A stretch of DNA of 9,252 bases from Bacteroidota bacterium (GTDB taxonomy: Bacteria > Bacteroidota > Bacteroidia > Bacteroidales > Prolixibacteraceae). A model generated the notes under the pieces. It did not search any database, had not been told where the DNA came from, and saw only the letters and a list, made by a program, of their open reading frames with translations. The stretch covers positions 1-9,252 of the forward strand of contig JAEWME010000358.1 of assembly GCA_023393265.1 (NCBI GenBank), in the 5' to 3' direction. How positions within the stretch are numbered: the first letter of the stretch is position 1; each line of letters begins with the position of its first letter. Below are positions 5,655 through 9,252 of the stretch, in pieces. Position numbers and translations under genes: made by a program.

Positions 5655-6305
5655 ATGAAAAACTTATCGGCACTCGCTTTTTACCTGTTATTTGTCAACC
5701 TCGCACTTGCAGGTGAAATTTACGAAAAAGCCATGACAACCGCCATTGGCAAGCTTTTTCAGGCACAAACAACTGCCAGCTACCAGGATGCAGCAAACCA
5801 GTTCGAACGCATTGCCACAATCGAAAAAGTAGAGTGGCTACCGTTGTACTACGCATCGTATGCTTACATTCAAATGACTTTTCAGGAGCAGGACGCCGTA
5901 AAAAAAGACGCATACCTCGATCAGGCCCAGAAACTACTCGATGCGGCCATGAAACTAGCTCCTGAAGAATCAGAGCTGTACATGCTTCAGGGGTTTCTTT
6001 ATCCTGCAAGGATTAACATCGATCCAATGGCACGAGGCGCGCAATATTTTGGAGAGATGAACAGAGCGCTCGACAAATCGCTGGAACTAAACCCCGACAA
6101 TCCACGTGTTTATTTTCTGCGAGCCATGATGACGCTCAACATGCCTGAAGCCTTTGGCGGAGGCGCAGCCAAAGCGTTGCCCATTTTTAACGTGGCACAG
6201 GAAAAGTTTGAGATTTTCCAACCAAAAACAGCTCTCTCGCCCAATTGGGGAAAAGAGGCCAACGAATTTCAACTGAAAAAACTTCAGGAATCCGGAATTC
6301 AGTAA
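5655..6305 (+). CDS. Exported tetratricopeptide-like repeat protein
   Basis: This 216-residue protein has a clear signal peptide (1-19, LALA/GE), so the mature part acts in the periplasm or is exported; there is no lipobox Cys. The mature chain is all-helical in appearance with TPR-like pairs: YQDAANQFERIATIE (43-57) with WLPLYYASYAYIQM (61-74), YLDQAQKLLDAAMKLAPEESELYMLQGFL (split over 87-115), and MNRALDKSLELNPDNPRVYFLRAM (split over 135-158). The repeats end in the Pro-containing turns typical of TPRs. A distinctive C-terminal signature follows: NMPEAFGGGAAKALPIF (162-178) and LSPNWGKE (194-201). TPRs bind proteins or small ligands. The gene lies 23 bases after the receptor and 53 bases before the kinase, on the same strand with no terminator between. 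A role as a periplasmic partner of either is inferred. I do not recognise a named family. Confidence 0.8.
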   Translation: MKNLSALAFYLLFVNLALAGEIYEKAMTTAIGKLFQAQTTASYQDAANQFERIATIEKVEWLPLYYASYAYIQMTFQEQDAVKKDAYLDQAQKLLDAAMKLAPEESELYMLQGFLYPARINIDPMARGAQYFGEMNRALDKSLELNPDNPRVYFLRAMMTLNMPEAFGGGAAKALPIFNVAQEKFEIFQPKTALSPNWGKEANEFQLKKLQESGIQ

Positions 6306-6358
6306 GGCGTGATAGCATAATATTCAGTATTTTCGAACAAAACTGGTGTAACAAACTC

Positions 6359-7396
6359 ATGAACAAAAAACAGCTGACCCTTCCAGAACTATTACTCCGG
6401 ATATTGCTTTTTGCGATAATCCTGGTTTTGCTGGGTAACCTCACCATGGTTGTCATCCTGAAAGGCGAAATGCCCACGTGGCGAATGATTCTGTACGGAT
6501 CGGCGAATTCTATTATCGTGGGCGGAGCATTTGCCATTGGCCTCACATTCCTGACCAACTGGCTCGACCGCAAAGTTCCGTGGCTCGACGCTCCTGTCAA
6601 ACGGTTGATTGTTCAGTTTGTGTCTACCGTTGTTTTTTCGCTGGCGGTTATTGCGCTGGCAATCCCGGTGAGCGGTTTTTTTATGCAGCAGCAACTCACC
6701 CCGGATTATCTCAGGGAAACAGCCGGATTCATGGTGAAAATAGCCTTCATTTTTATATTTACAGGATCGCTCATTACCAATGCCATCCTGTTTTTCAAGA
6801 ACTGGAAGGAAGCAGCCGTTCAGCAGGAAAAAATGAAACGCGAGCAACTTGCCCTTCAGTACGAAACACTGAAAAGCCAGGTGAATCCGCACTTCCTTTT
6901 TAACAACCTGAATTCGCTTACTTCGCTGATCGGTTCCGATCCGGAGAAAGCCATCAGCTTCGTCAAAAAACTATCCGAAGTTTATCGTTATGTCCTCGAC
7001 CAAAAAAATCAGGAACTGGTTCCGCTCGAAACAGAAATGAAATTTGTAGAATCATACATATTCCTGCAGAAAATACGTTTTGGGGCCAACCTCACTGTCG
7101 AAACCGAGGTAACCGCCTCCAATTTCAAAGTCATCCCGCTTTCGGTGCAAATGCTCGTTGAAAATGCGGTTAAACACAACGAAATATCTGACAAAAAGCC
7201 GCTGACGATCCGGATTTTCAGCGACGACGAATACCTGACTGTCGAAAACCCGGTTCAGAAGAAAACCGGATCGGAAGGCACAGGCAGCGGGTTGAAAACC
7301 ATTGCCAGCCAGTATGATTTTTTTACCGACAGGGAAGTAAAGATTGAATCAGTATCAGGGAAATTCATCATTAGCCTCCCCTTAATCACGACGTAA
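6359..7396 (+). CDS. LytS-type sensor histidine kinase with four membrane helices
   Basis: This is a 345-residue inner-membrane kinase. Four hydrophobic segments (about 10-35, 45-67, 83-108, 122-145) are followed by a coiled linker (146-170) and a His_kinase domain (PF06580 type). The phospho-acceptor is H178 in SQVNPHFLFNNLNSL (173-187). The N-box is VQMLVENAVKHN (263-274) and the nucleotide-binding glycine loop is GTGSGL (307-312). It would autophosphorylate and pass the phosphate to the LytTR regulator encoded one base downstream. The loops between helices are short, so there is no classical periplasmic sensor domain. The signal must come through the membrane helices or a partner protein. 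The open frame reaches back to 6245, overlapping the preceding gene. The ATG at 6359 is chosen because it leads into the first helix after a short polar segment (MNKKQLTLPE) and avoids a 60-base overlap. Confidence 0.9.
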   Translation: MNKKQLTLPELLLRILLFAIILVLLGNLTMVVILKGEMPTWRMILYGSANSIIVGGAFAIGLTFLTNWLDRKVPWLDAPVKRLIVQFVSTVVFSLAVIALAIPVSGFFMQQQLTPDYLRETAGFMVKIAFIFIFTGSLITNAILFFKNWKEAAVQQEKMKREQLALQYETLKSQVNPHFLFNNLNSLTSLIGSDPEKAISFVKKLSEVYRYVLDQKNQELVPLETEMKFVESYIFLQKIRFGANLTVETEVTASNFKVIPLSVQMLVENAVKHNEISDKKPLTIRIFSDDEYLTVENPVQKKTGSEGTGSGLKTIASQYDFFTDREVKIESVSGKFIISLPLITT

Positions 7397-7397
7397 G

Positions 7398-8165
7398 ATG
7401 TACAAAGTTTTAGTTATAGAAGACGAAAAACCGGCAGCAGACTGGCTTTGCCAGCTCATCAGAAAAGTGAACAGCGAAATTAGTATTGTAGCGATAATCG
7501 ACTCCGTGGCCGGCGCAGTGGAATGGTTCAGCCAAAATCAGGCGCCCGATCTGGCGTTTATGGACATCCAACTGGCCGATGGCATCAGCTTCGGAATTTT
7601 TGAACAGATAAAAGTGCCATGCCCCGTTATTTTTACAACGGCATACGAGGAATACGCCGTCCGCGCCTTCAAGGTGAACAGTGTCGATTATCTGCTAAAG
7701 CCTGTTGCCTTCGACGAACTCGAAGCCGCTATGGAAAAGTTCGGCGAACGAAACCCGGTAGTTCCCGAATCACCGCCGGTGACACTTGAAATCCTGGACA
7801 AGGTGAAAGATATGCTCCGAAAGCAGTACAAAACGCGCTTCGCCATCAAAGTTGGTGAACATCTGAAATCGGTTCCGGTTGAGGAAATTTTGTTCTTTTA
7901 TAGTCTCGAAAAAGCCACCTACCTTTGTACTGCCGATTACAAAACCTATCTGGTTGACTACTCGCTCGACCGCATTTCAGAAATGGTTGATGAGCAGCGT
8001 TTTTTCCGGATCAACCGGAAATACATCCTGAGCAGCCAGTCGATTGCCGACATCGTTTTTTATTCGAACAGCCGGTTGAAGATCAAACTCAAAAAAGCAG
8101 ACGAAGAGTCCATTATTGTGAGCCGCGATAAAGTTCCGGCTTTCAAGGAATGGCTGGATAGGTAA
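7398..8165 (+). CDS. LytTR-family response regulator
   Basis: This 255-residue DNA-binding regulator has a receiver domain at 1-118, with the acidic pocket E8-D9, phospho-acceptor D56 in FMDIQLADG (54-62), switch Thr T81 in FTTAYEEYAV (79-88) and K101 in YLLKPV (98-103). A linker (119-144) leads to a LytTR domain (about 147-254) with EEILFFYSLEKATYL (162-176), the family hallmark RFFRINRKYILS (201-212) and IIVSRDKVPAFKEWL (239-253). LytTR proteins bind pairs of direct repeats and usually activate transcription. The start lies one base past the kinase stop, so the two are co-translated as a cognate pair. The phased repeats before the receptor operon (3392-3438) are the best visible candidate target in this window, which would make the system autoregulatory. 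All receiver active-site residues are present. Confidence 0.92.
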   Translation: MYKVLVIEDEKPAADWLCQLIRKVNSEISIVAIIDSVAGAVEWFSQNQAPDLAFMDIQLADGISFGIFEQIKVPCPVIFTTAYEEYAVRAFKVNSVDYLLKPVAFDELEAAMEKFGERNPVVPESPPVTLEILDKVKDMLRKQYKTRFAIKVGEHLKSVPVEEILFFYSLEKATYLCTADYKTYLVDYSLDRISEMVDEQRFFRINRKYILSSQSIADIVFYSNSRLKIKLKKADEESIIVSRDKVPAFKEWLDR

Positions 8166-8375
8166 AAATCGCAACATCCGGATTCAACCCGGCTGCGGCA
8201 AAGTTTCCATTCAATTTCCAACCCCGGGATCAACGTCGGGAGAATTTCCGGTGAATTTCTGGCTTCCCGCAGAGAAATTGTGGTCAAACAGTTGCCAGAG
8301 GAGTTCAAGCGGCATTATTGGTGTATCAAAAATTAAGGGAAAAAGTACTTTCAACTGTTATAACTCAGTCCTGGC
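8166..8375. other. Intergenic patch with short repeats and imperfect hairpins
   Basis: The region after the regulator gene is more GC-rich than the other gaps up to about 8270. It holds a tandem repeat of GAATTTCnGG (8242-8251 and 8253-8262) with a related CAATTTCC just upstream. It also holds a 7-bp hairpin, AATTTCT (8254-8260)/AGAAATT (8273-8279), and an imperfect hairpin centred on CCGG (8178-8181)/CCGG (8189-8192). None is followed by a T-run. One forward frame stays open from the regulator stop to about 8397 but has no ATG. I cannot assign a function; a dispersed repeat or decayed sequence is possible. Confidence 0.35.
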
Positions 8376-8405
8376 TTTGCAAACCCGGCATTGATATTAA
8401 CTTTG
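8376..8405 (+). promoter_or_regulatory. Bacteroidota-type promoter of the S9 peptidase gene
   Basis: TTTG (8376-8379), 18 bases of spacer and TAACTTTG (8398-8405) match the Bacteroidota promoter at all fixed positions of both boxes. It is the cleanest promoter in the window. Transcription would start about 8411, leaving a leader of only about 20 bases before the ATG at 8430, with no visible Shine-Dalgarno sequence. Confidence 0.7.
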
Positions 8406-8429
8406 AAAACGACATTTGAAATTCACCGT

Positions 8430-9252
8430 ATGAAGCGATATTTTTTCTTTTTTTTCCTGCTCCTGATTTTTGCCAACATATCGAACGCACAAAGAACAAC
8501 AAAAAAACAGATCACAACCAGCGACTTTGGCGGATGGAAAGTTTTAAATAATCCACAAATTTCGAACGACGGTAAATACGCGGCTTTCGAGGTAAACCAG
8601 CAAAAAGGCGACGGAAGTCTCATCGTAAAAACCCTGGATTCAAAAAAAGAAGACTCCATTCCGAGGGGTTATGCAGCACAGTTTTCTCCTGAATCGGACT
8701 TCATTGTATATAAAATCAAACAACCCGAAGACTCCATCCGGAGTGCAAAAAAGAAAAAACTGAAAAAAGAGGACATGCCCGTCGACAGTGTTGGTATTTT
8801 CATCTTCAAGAAACACCAAACATACGCTTACCCAAACCTGAAACAATTTGCCTTGCCCAAAGAACACGCGACGTGGGTGCCGTTTCTGTCCGACATGAAA
8901 AAAGAGACAAAGAAAGACGGAGACAAAAAGGAAAAGGGCAAAGCAAAATCTGACGAATCACTGAAACAGTTAATCCTTTTCAAGGTTGCAACGGGCGACA
9001 CACTTACCTTTCCCCATGTTACCGAGTTTTGTTACGCGCCGCTGGGCCAGACCATAACTTTCATCAGGCAGGTGAAGGACTCTGTCGATCGGGCCGAAGT
9101 ACGCTCATTCAGCACTGCAACCGGCAAAACTTCGGTTTTATTTGCGCGCGAAGGAACAGCTAAAAAATTAACTATCGACCAGCCAGGAAACCGTTATGGC
9201 TTCCTGTTTTCGGCCGACACGATTAAAGAAAAAGTATATGCCTTATACTACG
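8430..9252 (+). CDS. Secreted prolyl-oligopeptidase (S9) family peptidase, N-terminal part (cut by window edge)
   Basis: The first 274 codons are present and the frame is open to the right edge. A signal peptide (1-20) with a striking run of five Phe (YFFFFFLLLIF) is cut before Q21. The mature start, GGWKVLNNPQISNDGKYAAF (34-53), followed by repeated strand patterns (YAAQFSPESDFIVYKIK, ESLKQLILFKVATGDTLTF), is typical of the N-terminal beta-propeller of Bacteroidota S9 peptidases. The alpha/beta-hydrolase domain with the Ser-Asp-His triad would lie beyond the window, so catalysis cannot be confirmed here. Lysine-rich low-complexity stretches occur at 106-113 and 157-173. Full-length relatives are large (I expect over 800 residues) and cleave peptides in the periplasm. 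It has its own strong promoter, so it is separate from the two-component cluster. A TolB-like propeller protein without the hydrolase is the main alternative. Confidence 0.72.
   Translation, partial: MKRYFFFFFLLLIFANISNAQRTTKKQITTSDFGGWKVLNNPQISNDGKYAAFEVNQQKGDGSLIVKTLDSKKEDSIPRGYAAQFSPESDFIVYKIKQPEDSIRSAKKKKLKKEDMPVDSVGIFIFKKHQTYAYPNLKQFALPKEHATWVPFLSDMKKETKKDGDKKEKGKAKSDESLKQLILFKVATGDTLTFPHVTEFCYAPLGQTITFIRQVKDSVDRAEVRSFSTATGKTSVLFAREGTAKKLTIDQPGNRYGFLFSADTIKEKVYALYY

Noticed and set aside
6245..6358. Upstream start for the histidine kinase adding 38 residues
   Set aside because: It would overlap the end of the TPR gene by about 60 bases and add a polar, arginine-rich lead. The ATG at 6359 gives a normal kinase start.
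8357..8364. GTTATAAC perfect palindrome before the S9 promoter as an operator
   Set aside because: Eight AT-rich bases with no extension of symmetry are expected by chance, and there is no second copy near it.

Overview
The window looks like chromosomal DNA of a Bacteroidota bacterium, most likely from the Bacteroidales/Marinilabiliales side; the rank below phylum is inference. The support is as follows. Several gene starts are preceded by the Bacteroidota-type promoter (TTG about 20 bases before TAnnTTTG). Clear Shine-Dalgarno sequences are largely missing. A TonB-dependent receptor begins with a carboxypeptidase-regulatory-like domain. There are also a LytS/LytTR two-component pair and a secreted S9-type peptidase. 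Ten protein genes are supported, and those at both ends are cut by the window. I see no rRNA, tRNA, CRISPR array, insertion sequence or prophage.

Left part (1-2007): a minus-strand gene for a secreted GH42-type beta-galactosidase runs off the left edge. It is divergent from a plus-strand AI-2E-family (PerM/TqsA-like) membrane protein, which ends in a terminator-like A-tract/T-tract hairpin.

Middle (2110-3378): three small envelope genes encode a YtxH-domain protein, a two-helix YqjE/holin-III-like membrane protein and a conserved-looking protein of unknown function. The first two each have a recognisable promoter with a potential hairpin in the leader. The last two are almost contiguous. In layout the set recalls the proteobacterial yqjD-yqjE-yqjK envelope/stress operon.

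Core (3392-8165): a compact co-directional cluster encodes a short TonB-dependent receptor with no SusD partner, an exported helical-repeat protein, a four-helix LytS-type histidine kinase and a LytTR response regulator. The kinase has no sizeable periplasmic sensor domain, so the exported proteins encoded beside it are candidates for feeding its signal; that is inference. Two things upstream of the receptor stand out. One is a set of direct repeats phased at 20-21 bp, the geometry of LytTR binding sites, next to a promoter with no visible -33 element. The other is a 10-bp stem that pairs the entire receptor start codon. Together they suggest autoregulation plus translational gating of the receptor.

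Right part (8166-9252): a GC-rich intergenic patch with short repeats and imperfect hairpins precedes a near-perfect Bacteroidota promoter. That promoter drives the start of a secreted prolyl-oligopeptidase (S9) family gene, which is cut by the right edge.
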